From NCBI RefSeq assembly GCF_011065895.1, contig NZ_JAALCR010000019.1, forward strand, positions 93,059 through 157,058: 64,000 nucleotides of DNA, read 5' to 3'. Every line of letters begins with the position of its first letter. Position 1 is the stretch's first letter. The notes under the pieces were generated by a model, which ran no database searches, was not told the origin of the DNA, and worked only from the letters and a program-made list of their open reading frames with translations. Below are positions 43,709-53,057 of the stretch, piece after piece. The DNA comes from Paludisphaera rhizosphaerae. GTDB taxonomy: Bacteria; Planctomycetota; Planctomycetia; Isosphaerales; Isosphaeraceae. The position numbers and the translations under genes are program-made.

Positions 43709-45160
43709 TCAGTGGGTCTTGAAGAGGGTGAATTCCGAGACCGCCGGGCAGGCGGCGGCCTTCACGATGCGGAGGCGGACGCGGTCGGTGGTCGTGGGGA
43801 GCGCGATCAGGCGCTGGGCGCCGATGCTGGTGGCCGTGGCGATCGGCTTCCATTCGCCGCCGTCCCAGGCGTCGACGGCGACCTCGTCGATCCGCTGGCC
43901 GAGCGGGAGGTGCTCGCGGACGCGGACGACGTCGAAGGTCGTCGGCTTGCCCAGGTCGAGCGTCAGGGCGGCGGAGGTCGCGGCGTCGTCGGTCGACCAG
44001 TAGGTGGCAGGGTCGCCGTCGACGACCTTGTCGGGGGCGTAAGCCGGATCGCCGCCGCGAGACTGGTCGGCGGTCGCCTTCGCGCCCTGGGCCAGGTCGA
44101 CGGCGAAGGCGGCGTCGAGGCGGCTCCGCCATTCCTTGATCGCCCTGGCGTCGGCCTCGTGGATCCGGCCTCGGCGGTCGGGCGGGATGTTGAGGATCAG
44201 GTTGCAGCCCCGGCCAACGGAATCGAAATAAAGCTGATAGAGCCGGTCGACCGACTTGACCTTGGCGTCCTCGGCCGCGTGGTAGAACCAGCCGGGACGG
44301 ATCGAAACGTCGACCTCGGCCGGCAGCCAGAGCGGGCCGTCGCGCATGCCGACGTTCAGGATCGAGCCCGGCGTCTTGCCCACGGCGTAGGCCTTGGGGT
44401 CGAACGTCGACCAGCAGGTGTCGCCGGCGACCCCCTTCTCATTGCCGACCCAGCGAGTGTCGGGACCGAGGTCGCTGAAGATGCAGGCGTCGGGCTGGAG
44501 TTCGCGGACCAGGGCGATCGTCTCGTCCCAGCCGTAGTAGGTGACCGGGTCGATCTTCCGCTTCGTCCGAGCGCCGCCGTAATAGCCGTCGCCGCCGTTG
44601 GCGCCGTCGAACCAGACCTCGAAAATCGGCCCGTACTCGGTGAGCAGCTCGCGGAGCTGGGATCGGTAGTAGGTGATATATTCGGGCGCGCCGTAGTCTT
44701 GATGGTTTCGATCCCACGGCGAGAGGTAGACGCCGAAGAGGAGCCCTGCGCGTCGGCAGGCGTCGGCCATCTCGCGGACGACGTCTCCCTTGCCGTTGCG
44801 CCAGGGGCTGTTCTTGACGGAGTGCTCGGTGAATTTGCTGGGCCAGAGGCAGAAGCCGTCATGATGCTTGGCCGTCAGGACCAGGCCGCGGAGGCCGCCG
44901 TCCTTGAGGGCCGCGACGACGGCGTCGGCGTTGAAGTCGGTCGGGTTGAACAGCGCGGGAGACTCGTCGCCGTACCCCCATTCCTTGTCGGTGAACGTGT
45001 TGGGGCCGAAGTGGAGGAAGGCGTAGGACTCCAGGCCCTGCCAGCGAAGCTGCCGGGCGCTGGGGACCGGACGGCGGGGCTCCGGGGGCTCGGCGGCCGC
45101 CGCGATCGAGGCGCTGATGGTCAGGAGGGATGCGAGGGCGAGGCTGCGCTTGAGGTTCAT
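43709..45160 (-). CDS. GH29 alpha-L-fucosidase with discoidin-like C-terminal domain
   Basis: 483 residues, ATG at 45160. Signal peptide (LALASLLTISASIAAAA). GH29 motifs: ESYAFLHFGPNTFTDKEWGYG, GLVLTAKHHDGFCLWPS, and nucleophile D185 in FEVWFDGANGG. The C-terminal ~110 residues, with PATYWSTDDAATSAALTLDL, form an F5/8-type C (discoidin) carbohydrate-binding domain. Exported enzyme removing L-fucose from glycans. The next gene is divergent (45353). Confidence 0.92.
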   Translation of the reverse strand: MNLKRSLALASLLTISASIAAAAEPPEPRRPVPSARQLRWQGLESYAFLHFGPNTFTDKEWGYGDESPALFNPTDFNADAVVAALKDGGLRGLVLTAKHHDGFCLWPSKFTEHSVKNSPWRNGKGDVVREMADACRRAGLLFGVYLSPWDRNHQDYGAPEYITYYRSQLRELLTEYGPIFEVWFDGANGGDGYYGGARTKRKIDPVTYYGWDETIALVRELQPDACIFSDLGPDTRWVGNEKGVAGDTCWSTFDPKAYAVGKTPGSILNVGMRDGPLWLPAEVDVSIRPGWFYHAAEDAKVKSVDRLYQLYFDSVGRGCNLILNIPPDRRGRIHEADARAIKEWRSRLDAAFAVDLAQGAKATADQSRGGDPAYAPDKVVDGDPATYWSTDDAATSAALTLDLGKPTTFDVVRVREHLPLGQRIDEVAVDAWDGGEWKPIATATSIGAQRLIALPTTTDRVRLRIVKAAACPAVSEFTLFKTH

Positions 45161-45352
45161 CGTTCGGCCGCCGTGGTGGGGGGCGAGGACCGCCGGCGCT
45201 CGGGGGCCGGCCGGCTCCATACTCGCCCCGCTCGCGACCGAATGCCAGGGCCTTCAGCCCTCCGGGGCGATCTGGCGGGTTGCGTCGGCCTCTCGCGCCT
45301 CGTACGATGTCCCCGGTCCACTCCATCCCCCCCAAAGATCGGAGATGTGTTC

Positions 45353-46678
45353 ATGGCCGCCCCCCGCATCAGCCGCCGGGCCGCGCTCGGCGGTCTCGCC
45401 GCATCGTTCGCCGCCCCGGCCCTCTTCCGTCGTCACGCTCTCGCCGCCCCCAGCGAGACGGTCCGCCACGCCAGCTTCGGCGCCTCGGGCATGGCCCTGG
45501 CGGACGTCCGCAGTCTCGCGAGCCACCCGAACTTCAAGCTCGTCGCCGTGGCCGACGTCGACCTCAAACGCACGGGCGAGATCAAGTCGCTCTTTCCCGA
45601 CGTGAAGATCTATCAGGACTGGCGCAAGCTGCTGGACGAGGAGAAGGGGCTGGACTCGGTCAACGTCTCAACCCCCGACCACATGCACGCCCCGATCGGC
45701 ATGAGCGCCCTTCAGCGCGGGCTGCACGTCTACGGCCAGAAGCCGCTGACGCAGACGATCTATGAGGCTCGCCGGCTGACGGAGGTCGCCGCCCAGAATC
45801 CGAAGCTCGTCACCCAGATGGGCATCCAGATCCACTCGCACGCCGTCCACAGGCAGGTCGTCGCGACGATCCAGTCGGGGGCCATCGGCGCGGTGAAGGA
45901 AGTCCATAGTTGGAGCGGCAAGCAGTGGGGCGACCGCAACCCCCGCCCGGCCGGTGCAGACCCCGTCCCCGAAGGCCTCGACTGGGAGGGCTGGCTGGGC
46001 GTCGCCTCCAGTCGTCCATACCTGGGCAAGGGATACTACCACCCAGGCAACTGGCGGAAGCGGCTCGACTTCGGCACGGGTACGTTCGGCGACATGGGCT
46101 GCCACATCCTCGACCCCGTTTATGAGTCGCTCGCGCTGACCGCCCCCAAGACCGTCCGCTCCGACGGCGACGCCCCCGGCGAGGATTCATGGGGCCTGGA
46201 CGTCCGCGTTCACTACGTCTTCCCCAAGACCCCCCACACGGCCGAAGAGTTGGTGTTGCACTGGTACAACGGCGGCAACCGCCCCCCCGAGGAGATCAAG
46301 TCCCACCTCGGCGGCCGCGAGTTGTCGAGCCAGGGGTCGATCTACATCGGCTCGGAGGGCGTGCTCTACTCGCCGTATATCGACACGCCCGTCCTGTTCC
46401 CCGTCGACAAGTTCAAGGAGACGAAGCTCCCCGACCCCGGCGGCTCGAACCACTGGCATCAATTCGTCAACGCATGCCGAGGCGAGGGGAAGACGTCCGC
46501 CCCCTTCGCCTACGCCGGCCCGCTGACCGAGACCGTCCTGCTGGGGTGCCTGTCCACTCGGTATCCCGGGACGACCCTCGAATGGGATCCCGCCGGCCTC
46601 AAGGTGACCAACGTCCCCGAAGCCTCCCCATTCATTCGCAAGAAGTACCGCGCTGGTTGGGAGGTGGAGGGGCTCTGA
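45353..46678 (+). CDS. Tat-exported Gfo/Idh/MocA family oxidoreductase
   Basis: 441 residues. Twin-arginine leader (ISRRAALGGLAASFAAPALF), then a Rossmann region with LVAVADVDLKRTGEI, STPDHMHAPIGMSALQ and GQKPLTQTIYEAR, in which the Lys of the EKP-like motif is kept. Later FGTGTFGDMGCHILDPV matches the second domain. Family members oxidise sugar derivatives with a bound NAD(P). The periplasmic type is much expanded in planctomycetes. Start at 45353 fits the leader and the GGAG upstream; the frame stays open far upstream, antisense to the fucosidase. Confidence 0.92.
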   Translation: MAAPRISRRAALGGLAASFAAPALFRRHALAAPSETVRHASFGASGMALADVRSLASHPNFKLVAVADVDLKRTGEIKSLFPDVKIYQDWRKLLDEEKGLDSVNVSTPDHMHAPIGMSALQRGLHVYGQKPLTQTIYEARRLTEVAAQNPKLVTQMGIQIHSHAVHRQVVATIQSGAIGAVKEVHSWSGKQWGDRNPRPAGADPVPEGLDWEGWLGVASSRPYLGKGYYHPGNWRKRLDFGTGTFGDMGCHILDPVYESLALTAPKTVRSDGDAPGEDSWGLDVRVHYVFPKTPHTAEELVLHWYNGGNRPPEEIKSHLGGRELSSQGSIYIGSEGVLYSPYIDTPVLFPVDKFKETKLPDPGGSNHWHQFVNACRGEGKTSAPFAYAGPLTETVLLGCLSTRYPGTTLEWDPAGLKVTNVPEASPFIRKKYRAGWEVEGL

Positions 46679-46685
46679 CGAGCCT

Positions 46686-48158
46686 TCAACCTCGCGCGAC
46701 GATCGCGTCGGCGACGATGCGGCTCCCCAGGCAGCAGGCGACCGTCCCCAGGCCCGGCCAGACCCCGTCCCCGGCGAGCCAGACCCCGGGGACGCCCACA
46801 TCGTGGGGCACGGCCTTCTGATTGGCGTTCGCCAGGCTCAACCGCGCCCCGCCGACCGCTCCTCGAGGCCGCTTCGTGTAACGCTCATACGTGCGCGGGG
46901 TGGCGATCTCGAACACCCGCGCATCCCTTCCCAGATCCGGATAGACGCGGCGGGCAAGGCCGACGAGGCGCTCGCCCGCCTCACGCTTGCGGCGGTCGTA
47001 CTCCTCGTCGGAGAGCCCTTCCCAGGGGGCGAGTTCGCAATGAGTCGAGATCGCCACCGAGCGGAAACCCTCCGGGGCCGTCTCCAGGTCGCCTTCAGGA
47101 GATACAGAGATAAACATGTTGTTGCCATCACCCAGCGGCCGGTCGTAGTCCTCCAGCACCAGGTGGTGGAGGACCGGTTGGCCGGCGACCTCGGAATCGG
47201 GCACGCCCAGGAAGACGACCACTGCGCCCCCCATCGTCGCGTCGTCGCGGCGGCGATAACGCGCGAGGACCTCCGCCACGCCGGGCGGGCCGATCGCCGA
47301 TGCGGCCGCGACCGGAACCCCCAGCACGACCCGCCGCGCCTCGAAGCTCTCCTTCCGCGTCTCCAGCCGAAACGCTCCCGATCGGCCCTCGACCTTCAGG
47401 ACTTCACGACCAACCCGCAGCACGCCGCCAAGCTCTCGATACCGACTGACGAGGGCATTCCAGAACCCGCGCATCCCGCCCCGGGCTCGGCTCTGGCCCG
47501 CGCCCCAGATCGTCACCCCGAGGGCCGCGTTGACCAGGGGAGCATCCTCGACGGTGCTATGCACGGCGTTCTCGATCAGCATCCCCAGCAGCGCGACGAG
47601 CGGCCGATCGTCCTGCAGGCCCTCGCGGCGGAGGGCGTCGCCCAGCGTCCAGTTCAGGTAGCGGACGACGCCGAGGTTCGCGAGACCGAGCGAGCGGACG
47701 GCGAGGATCGCGTCGGCCGGGCTGCGGATCGGCAGCTTCACGCCCTTCCGACTGGCCTTCCAGAAGACGTCGGCCAGGTGGTCGAGCAGGCCCCAAAACC
47801 GCCGATGCGCGGGGGTGTCGCCAAGGGCCCGGGCGCGCTCGACGGCCCACGCGGCCGGGTCGCGGTCGAGGGGGACGACTCGATCGGGGAGCCAGGCGAT
47901 ATAGCCCTGCAACTCGTCCCGATCGATTGGCGGCGAACCGATCTCCTCCAGGAACTCGCCGCCGACGCCGCCCGGCCCGAAGTCGACCAGGGTCGTCGCG
48001 CCGACGTCGAAGCAGAAGGCCCGCCGTCGATAGTAGCCCGCACAGCCGCCCGGCTGCCCGTGCGCCTCCAGGACGATCGTCGTCAGTCCCCGACGCTGCA
48101 AACGCGCCGCCGTCGCCATCCCGCCGATGCCGCCCCCCACGATCGCCGCGTCGTACAT
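46686..48158 (-). CDS. Phytoene-desaturase-like FAD-dependent oxidoreductase
   Basis: 490 residues, ATG at 48158 with GGGAGGGAG about 6 bases upstream. N-terminal dinucleotide motif AAIVGGGIGGMATAARL and EAHGQPGGCAGYY, a middle substrate domain, and a C-terminal FAD motif VPGVWLAGDGVWPGLG. This is the carotenoid isomerase/desaturase (CrtI-like) superfamily; the actual substrate could be a carotenoid or retinoid-like lipid. Divergent from blaI with a shared operator region. Confidence 0.88.
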   Translation of the reverse strand: MYDAAIVGGGIGGMATAARLQRRGLTTIVLEAHGQPGGCAGYYRRRAFCFDVGATTLVDFGPGGVGGEFLEEIGSPPIDRDELQGYIAWLPDRVVPLDRDPAAWAVERARALGDTPAHRRFWGLLDHLADVFWKASRKGVKLPIRSPADAILAVRSLGLANLGVVRYLNWTLGDALRREGLQDDRPLVALLGMLIENAVHSTVEDAPLVNAALGVTIWGAGQSRARGGMRGFWNALVSRYRELGGVLRVGREVLKVEGRSGAFRLETRKESFEARRVVLGVPVAAASAIGPPGVAEVLARYRRRDDATMGGAVVVFLGVPDSEVAGQPVLHHLVLEDYDRPLGDGNNMFISVSPEGDLETAPEGFRSVAISTHCELAPWEGLSDEEYDRRKREAGERLVGLARRVYPDLGRDARVFEIATPRTYERYTKRPRGAVGGARLSLANANQKAVPHDVGVPGVWLAGDGVWPGLGTVACCLGSRIVADAIVARG

Positions 48159-48257
48159 CCGCTCCCTCCCCAGCCCGTCCGCCATGTCGATCCGATCTTC
48201 CACGCCGCGAACGCCGTGCCGCAACTCCGCCCTTGACGCCTCCCGCCGATTCATTAG

Positions 48258-48287
48258 ATTTGGGGAACCAAATTTGAGTAACCAAAT
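48258..48287. promoter_or_regulatory. Overlapping tandem palindromic operators upstream of blaI
   Basis: ATTTGGGGAACCAAAT (48258-48273), with perfect 6-bp arms, overlaps ATTTGAGTAACCAAAT (48272-48287), spaced 14 bases apart. Lies between the divergent phytoene-desaturase-like and blaI genes, 25 bases before the blaI ATG. Likely binding sites for the BlaI-type repressor (autoregulation), by analogy with MecI/BlaI dyads. Confidence 0.65.
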
Positions 48288-48311
48288 CAAGCCGCATCAA
48301 GGAGGGACGGC

Positions 48312-48695
48312 ATGGCCAGGCCGCCGGCGAAGGATCTGACGGAGCGTGAGCTGGAGGTGATGCACGTCTTCTGGTCGCGCGGCGAGGCGACCGCTGCTGA
48401 AGCCCGCGACCGGCTGGAGGCGAACGGGCTCGACCGGACGTATACGACGATCGCCAACCTCGTTCGCGGCCTGCACGAGAAGGGCTTTCTCCAGCAGGTG
48501 AACGAGGAGCGTCCGTTCGTCTACCGCGCGGCGAAGACCTTCGAGGAAGTCTCCGGCCGACTGCTGGGAGACCTCGTCTCGCGGGTCTTCCGCGGGTCGC
48601 GAGCGCAGCTCCTGCGTCAGTTGGTCGACGATCGCAAGCTGACCGCCGAGGAACGCGCGGTTCTGGAACGCATTCTCAAGGAGGGGGGCCGATGA
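48312..48695 (+). CDS. BlaI/MecI-family transcriptional repressor
   Basis: 127 residues, ATG at 48312 with AAGGAGG about 6 bases upstream. Winged helix: LTERELEVMHVFWSRGEATA, DRLEANGLDRTYTTIANLVRGLHEKGFL, and dimerisation tail VFRGSRAQLLRQLVDDRKLT. Repressor of the M56 peptidase operon, released by proteolysis. The stop overlaps the next start (ATGA), so translation is coupled. Confidence 0.92.
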   Translation: MARPPAKDLTERELEVMHVFWSRGEATAAEARDRLEANGLDRTYTTIANLVRGLHEKGFLQQVNEERPFVYRAAKTFEEVSGRLLGDLVSRVFRGSRAQLLRQLVDDRKLTAEERAVLERILKEGGR

Positions 48696-50821
48696 ACGAC
48701 TTCGGGATCACCCTGGCGTGGCTGGCCGTACAGGTGGCCTTGCTCATGGCCCCTGCCCTGGCACTCAATCTGTGGGCCTCGCGACGAGGCCCGGCGGCGG
48801 GCGCTTCGGTCGCGGCCACGGCCCTAATCCTGGTGCTCGCGCTGAGTGTTGCAACGTGGTTCGTGGGGCGAGCCCGCGAGGCGGTGTCCTCTCCTGCTCT
48901 TCCCCCGGCATCGTCCTTGACGGCAGTACCGACGACTCAGCCCCGGACCGGTGAAGCGCTCTCGGTTGCAGCCCCGTCGTCCGATGCGGGCTGGCGGTTC
49001 GATCGACTCCCGCTGACGTGGCGATTGCTGGAGCGTGGGGTGGCCGAGCCGGTGGCGAGGTGTCGGCCCTGGGGGGCCGCGCTGGCGGGCTTCGTGCTGG
49101 CCGGCATGGGTCTGGGACTGTTGCGGCTGGCGTTGGGGCTCGGGGCGGTTTCTCTCTGTCGACGTCGCGGAAGGTCTGTCGACGATCCGGAGATCGTAGC
49201 CCTCCGCGATGAGTTGGCGAGGGCGCTCGCGATCGTGCGGCGCGTTGAGCTTCGCGAGATCGACGACCTTCCCGGACCGGCGACGGCCGGTTGGCTGCGG
49301 CCGACGATCCTGCTGCCAGCCGATTGGAAGTCATGGAGCGTTGACGAGCGCCGGGCCGTGCTGGCGCACGAGTTGGCTCACATCGCCGGCGGCGACTATG
49401 CGACGGGCCTGCTGGCGCGGCTGGCTCTCGCGATCCATTTCTATCACCCGATGGTTCGGATGGCCGTCGGTAAGCTCGGTTTGCAGCAGGAGCAGGCGGC
49501 CGATGCGCTGGCCGCTCGACTCGCGGGCGGGACCGACCGCTACCTCGCGGCGCTCTCGCGATTGGCCTTGATGCAGGATGGACGGTCCCCGGCCTGGGCG
49601 GCGAGAGGTTTCCTCGCCGGCCGCGGGACCCTGATCAGGAGGATCGCCATGTTGCGTGAACAGACTGGAACGCGTGCATTCGAGACCTCGTCCCGCCTTC
49701 CGAGCTTCCTCAGCGCAGGTTTGCTCGCCGCGTTGGCCATCGGCGTCGGTTCGCTCCGCGGCCCGGTCCTCGCCGAAGAGACCGCCCACCTGGGCGAACC
49801 CGCCCTCGCCTTTCCGTATCTCAACGCGAACCACTGCGGGCTCGTCTCCATCCGCCCCGCGGCGGCAGTCCATCGGATGGGAGCCGATATCGTGCTTCGC
49901 TTCGCGACGGCTGTCCTGGATCTTGGTCCCCAACTCAGCATCGACTACGTCGCCAAGGAACTCGGAGTTAACGCGAATGTCCCCGGGTTCCTGAAGCCAG
50001 GATTCGGAGACGTCGAATCGGTGACCTTCGGCTTCGGGTTTGGACACGGATCGAACGCCGAGAGGAAGGATCTGCACAGCATCTTCTTCAGTGGATTGTG
50101 TGTTCGGATGACCGCCCCGTTCGACTGGCTGGCTTTTGTACGCCAGTGGGGAGGCGAGCTGACGGAGGTGCACGAGGGGAGCCGAACTTACTACAGGATC
50201 ACGGCGCCTTGGACCCCGTCGAAACGGCCTTTGCCGTGCGTGCTGCTGGTCGATGAGCGGACGGCGATCTTCGACGAGGAGCCGCCGTTGATCGCGGCGA
50301 TTCGGGGCGAGTCGAAGCCTCCTGCGCTTTTCGCGAGCCCCGATTGGCAAGATGCGAGTCGCGGCCTCTTTGCCGTGGCGATCGGTAATGAAGACGGCAA
50401 GTTCCTGAAGCAGTACGACCTGGGGCCCGACGTCCATCGCGAAGACGATCAGATCGCGATGGCTCTGTTCCGGGGCGTTGACCGCTGGCTGCTAAGCGTC
50501 ACGGACGCCGACACCCTGTCGATCTCCGCATCTGCGGCATGTCGCAACGAAGTCGTGAACGAGGTTGTCGCCGCAGCGATGGAGAAGCTGCTAGTCGGGG
50601 GACGCGACGCCGTCGCGAAGGCTGAGGCCGTGACGCCAATCCGTGGAGAAGACGACCTCTTCATCCACATCGGCAAGGCGGTTCTGCCGAAGCTACGCAT
50701 CGACCGCGATAACCACTTGCTGAAAATTGAAACCCACGACGTCGGCACGGTCGCTGAGGCGGCCGCCTTCATCACGAACCTCATGGCCAACGCCCAGCCG
50801 AGGCCGGCCTCAAAGCCGTGA
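48692..50821 (+). CDS. M56 (BlaR1-like) membrane metalloprotease with novel extracytoplasmic domain
   Basis: 709 residues. N-terminal TM helices (ALALNLWASR, AATALILVLALSVATWF, AALAGFVLAGMGLGLLRLAL), then a zinc metalloprotease domain with H226-E227-L-A-H230 (LAHELAHIAGGDY) and ELKHEP-like QQEQAADALAARL. A TM segment near 340 (LSAGLLAALAIGVGSL) precedes a ~350-residue C-terminal part (LSIDYVAKELGVNANVPGFL, HIGKAVLPKLRIDRDNHLLK) that does not look like a penicillin-binding sensor. So the signal it detects is unlikely to be beta-lactam. Planctomycete-type one-step signalling pair with BlaI. Confidence 0.88.
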   Translation: MNDFGITLAWLAVQVALLMAPALALNLWASRRGPAAGASVAATALILVLALSVATWFVGRAREAVSSPALPPASSLTAVPTTQPRTGEALSVAAPSSDAGWRFDRLPLTWRLLERGVAEPVARCRPWGAALAGFVLAGMGLGLLRLALGLGAVSLCRRRGRSVDDPEIVALRDELARALAIVRRVELREIDDLPGPATAGWLRPTILLPADWKSWSVDERRAVLAHELAHIAGGDYATGLLARLALAIHFYHPMVRMAVGKLGLQQEQAADALAARLAGGTDRYLAALSRLALMQDGRSPAWAARGFLAGRGTLIRRIAMLREQTGTRAFETSSRLPSFLSAGLLAALAIGVGSLRGPVLAEETAHLGEPALAFPYLNANHCGLVSIRPAAAVHRMGADIVLRFATAVLDLGPQLSIDYVAKELGVNANVPGFLKPGFGDVESVTFGFGFGHGSNAERKDLHSIFFSGLCVRMTAPFDWLAFVRQWGGELTEVHEGSRTYYRITAPWTPSKRPLPCVLLVDERTAIFDEEPPLIAAIRGESKPPALFASPDWQDASRGLFAVAIGNEDGKFLKQYDLGPDVHREDDQIAMALFRGVDRWLLSVTDADTLSISASAACRNEVVNEVVAAAMEKLLVGGRDAVAKAEAVTPIRGEDDLFIHIGKAVLPKLRIDRDNHLLKIETHDVGTVAEAAAFITNLMANAQPRPASKP

Positions 50822-50832
50822 ACTTTGCGAGG

Positions 50833-50867
50833 CCGAATCGCCCCGGCCCAGCGGCGGGGCGATTCGG
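50833..50867 (+). terminator. Perfect 12-bp stem terminator after the M56 gene
   Basis: CCGAATCGCCCC (50833-50844) and GGGGCGATTCGG (50856-50867), 11-base loop, 11 bases after the stop codon. Confidence 0.7.
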
Positions 50868-50925
50868 CGGGCCCAACGGTGTAGGATGGCGTCCATCTTG
50901 ATCGACCCCGAGGGAGAGCGACGTC

Positions 50926-52107
50926 ATGATTCGCAGGTTGGTGTTCGCGGCGGTGATGATGGGAATCGGACTCGGCGCTCGGGCAGGGGACGATTTCTTC
51001 CCGCTCATGGGCTGGGGGCATACGCCGAATGATCCGGCCGTCTTGAAGAAGATGCGCGAGTGCGGGTTGACCGTCGCTGGGTTCGTGGAGCCGGCGGCGC
51101 TCGACGCCTGCCGCGACGCGGGGCTCAAGGCGATCGTGTCCGACCCTCGGACGGCTGGGTACGACTGGGCGAAGGTCGACGCGGCCGAGGCTCGGTCGCG
51201 GGTGGAATCGCTGGTTAAGGAGGTGAAGGGGAACCCGGCGGTTTATGGGTATCTCCTGCGTGACGAGCCGTCGTCGGCGTTCTTCCCGGGGCTTGCCGCG
51301 GTGGCCTCGGCGGTGAAGGAGTTCCACCCCAGCGCATGGCCTTACATCAACCTCTTCCCCAACTATGCCACGCCCGAGCAACTCGGCTCGCCCGACTATG
51401 ATTCGCACATCAAGACGTTCGTGGAAGTCTGCAAGCCGACGGCCCTCAGCTACGACAACTACTCCATGCTGTACGGCGGAGGGCTTCGCGAAGGGTATTT
51501 CGCGAACCTGGATTCGATGCGACGCGCTGGGCTGGAGAACAAGCTGCCGTTCTGGAACATCGTGCTGACCTCGGCCCACTTCAATTATCGCGAGGCCACC
51601 GACGCCGACATCCGCTTTCAGGTGTACACTTCGCTGGCCTACGGGGCGCGGGGGATCGCGTACTTCACGTACTTCACCCCGGCGATCGGCAACTATCGCC
51701 TGGGGCCGATCGACCAGTTCGGCCACGAGACGCCCACCTGGGCCAAGCTGCGGACCGTCAACCTCCAGGTTGCCAAGCTGGCCCCCACGCTGCTCAAGCT
51801 CCGGTCGGATGCCGTCTACCACTTCGGCGACGCCCCCAAGGAGTGTCGCGGCCCGGACGACCACTCGTTGATCACCTCGATCGCCGGCCCCATGCTCGTC
51901 GGCGATTTCACCCACGAGGACGGCTCGCGGTACGTGATGATCGTCAACCGCAGCTTCACCGAGTCGATCCCATCCCAGCCGACGTTCCGCCAGCCGCCGA
52001 AGAAGGTCGAACAGGTCTCCCCCTACGACGGCCGCCTCCACAATTTCGGCGGCGAGATGATCTGGCTTGCGCCCGGCCAGGGGACGTTGTTGAAGGTTTC
52101 GCCGTGA
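50926..52107 (+). CDS. Secreted GH-like (TIM-barrel) protein of unknown activity
   Basis: 393 residues with signal peptide (VFAAVMMGIGLGARA). Pattern of a TIM-barrel glycoside hydrolase: LMGWGHTPNDPAVLKKMREC, VYGYLLRDEPSSAFFPGLAA (likely acid Glu in a DEP motif), PYINLFPNYATPEQLG, LSYDNYSMLYGG, and YGARGIAYFTYFTP. The C-terminal part resembles a beta domain (YVMIVNRSF). Similar to beta-galactosidase-like GH42/DUF families, but I cannot assign it. Exported. Confidence 0.72.
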   Translation: MIRRLVFAAVMMGIGLGARAGDDFFPLMGWGHTPNDPAVLKKMRECGLTVAGFVEPAALDACRDAGLKAIVSDPRTAGYDWAKVDAAEARSRVESLVKEVKGNPAVYGYLLRDEPSSAFFPGLAAVASAVKEFHPSAWPYINLFPNYATPEQLGSPDYDSHIKTFVEVCKPTALSYDNYSMLYGGGLREGYFANLDSMRRAGLENKLPFWNIVLTSAHFNYREATDADIRFQVYTSLAYGARGIAYFTYFTPAIGNYRLGPIDQFGHETPTWAKLRTVNLQVAKLAPTLLKLRSDAVYHFGDAPKECRGPDDHSLITSIAGPMLVGDFTHEDGSRYVMIVNRSFTESIPSQPTFRQPPKKVEQVSPYDGRLHNFGGEMIWLAPGQGTLLKVSP

Positions 52108-52156
52108 GCGAACCTGGCGGGCGTTGAATCCGTCAGAGCGCGGGAGGATATGAATC

Positions 52157-53020
52157 ATGAAGCGTTCTCAACGCGCTCAGATGGCCGAGGAGACGGTGGC
52201 GATCGTCGAGAGCGGCTCGTACCGATCCTCCTCCGGCCGCCACATCGACATCACCGAGGAAGTCCGCACCTGCCTCGAAAGGACCACGTATCACCAGCCC
52301 GAGGATCTGGGACGCATCCGCGATGAGATCCTTGCTGTCCCGGCTGAAGGGCTCGCGAGGACGATCGAGGTCGTGAATGAGACGACGCTCGCCGGGATCG
52401 CGAGGCTCCTGAATTCGGCGGGCGGGCCGGTAGCGGCCCTGAACTTCGCCTCGGCGAAGAACCCGGGCGGCGGCTTCCTCAACGGGAGTCAGGCGCAGGA
52501 GGAGTCCCTGGCTCGCAGTTCGGCGCTGTTTGCCTCGCAGCAACGGGCCTTCGTCTTCTATGAACGACACCGGGCGTCATCGTCGCTTCTGTATTCGGAT
52601 TCAATCATCCTCTCGCCGGATTGCCCGATCTTCCGAGACGACGACGGGGCTCTGCTCGACGAACCTCGGTCGGCGGCCTTCATCACCTGCGCCGCGCCAA
52701 ACGCCGGGGCGATCGCCACGAACCGGCCCCAGGAACATTCGGAGATTCCGGAGACGCTCGCTCGACGTGCAGAACGGGTTCTGGCCCTGGCGGCGTCGCG
52801 CGGGTATCGCCAGATCGTCCTGGGCGCGTGGGGCTGCGGAGTGTTTCGCAACGAGCCGGCTCTCGTCGCCTCGATCTTCGCCCGGCTGCTCAACGGTCCC
52901 TGGTCGGGTCGTTTCGATCACGTCGCGTTTTCGGTTCTAGACGACTCGCCCTCGCTCGAAACCCTTCGAGCTTTCGAGTCAGCCTTGAATGTGCGTTCGG
53001 TCCGAAGCGGGTCGGATTGA
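52157..53020 (+). CDS. TIGR02452-type macrodomain protein (bacterial PARG-like)
   Basis: 287 residues. The poly(ADP-ribose) glycohydrolase signature is clear: NFASAKNPGGGFLNGSQAQE with GGG 104-106 and QEE 114-116 (catalytic Glu115). Other conserved parts: Asn in VNETTLAGIARL, ITCAAPNAGAIA and LGAWGCGVFRN. The family removes ADP-ribose or PAR marks in the cytoplasm. It stands alone; no ADP-ribosyltransferase is adjacent. The REPIN-like element 2 follows. Confidence 0.9.
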   Translation: MKRSQRAQMAEETVAIVESGSYRSSSGRHIDITEEVRTCLERTTYHQPEDLGRIRDEILAVPAEGLARTIEVVNETTLAGIARLLNSAGGPVAALNFASAKNPGGGFLNGSQAQEESLARSSALFASQQRAFVFYERHRASSSLLYSDSIILSPDCPIFRDDDGALLDEPRSAAFITCAAPNAGAIATNRPQEHSEIPETLARRAERVLALAASRGYRQIVLGAWGCGVFRNEPALVASIFARLLNGPWSGRFDHVAFSVLDDSPSLETLRAFESALNVRSVRSGSD

Positions 53021-53057
53021 TCTGTGGCCGTGAACCGCCGCATAATCAGGAATTGCA

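Noticed and set aside
43439..46678. A 1079-codon open frame on the plus strand
   Set aside because: Only the last 441 codons (from 45353) encode the Gfo/Idh protein; the earlier part is antisense to the GH29 gene with Arg/Gly-biased shadow composition.
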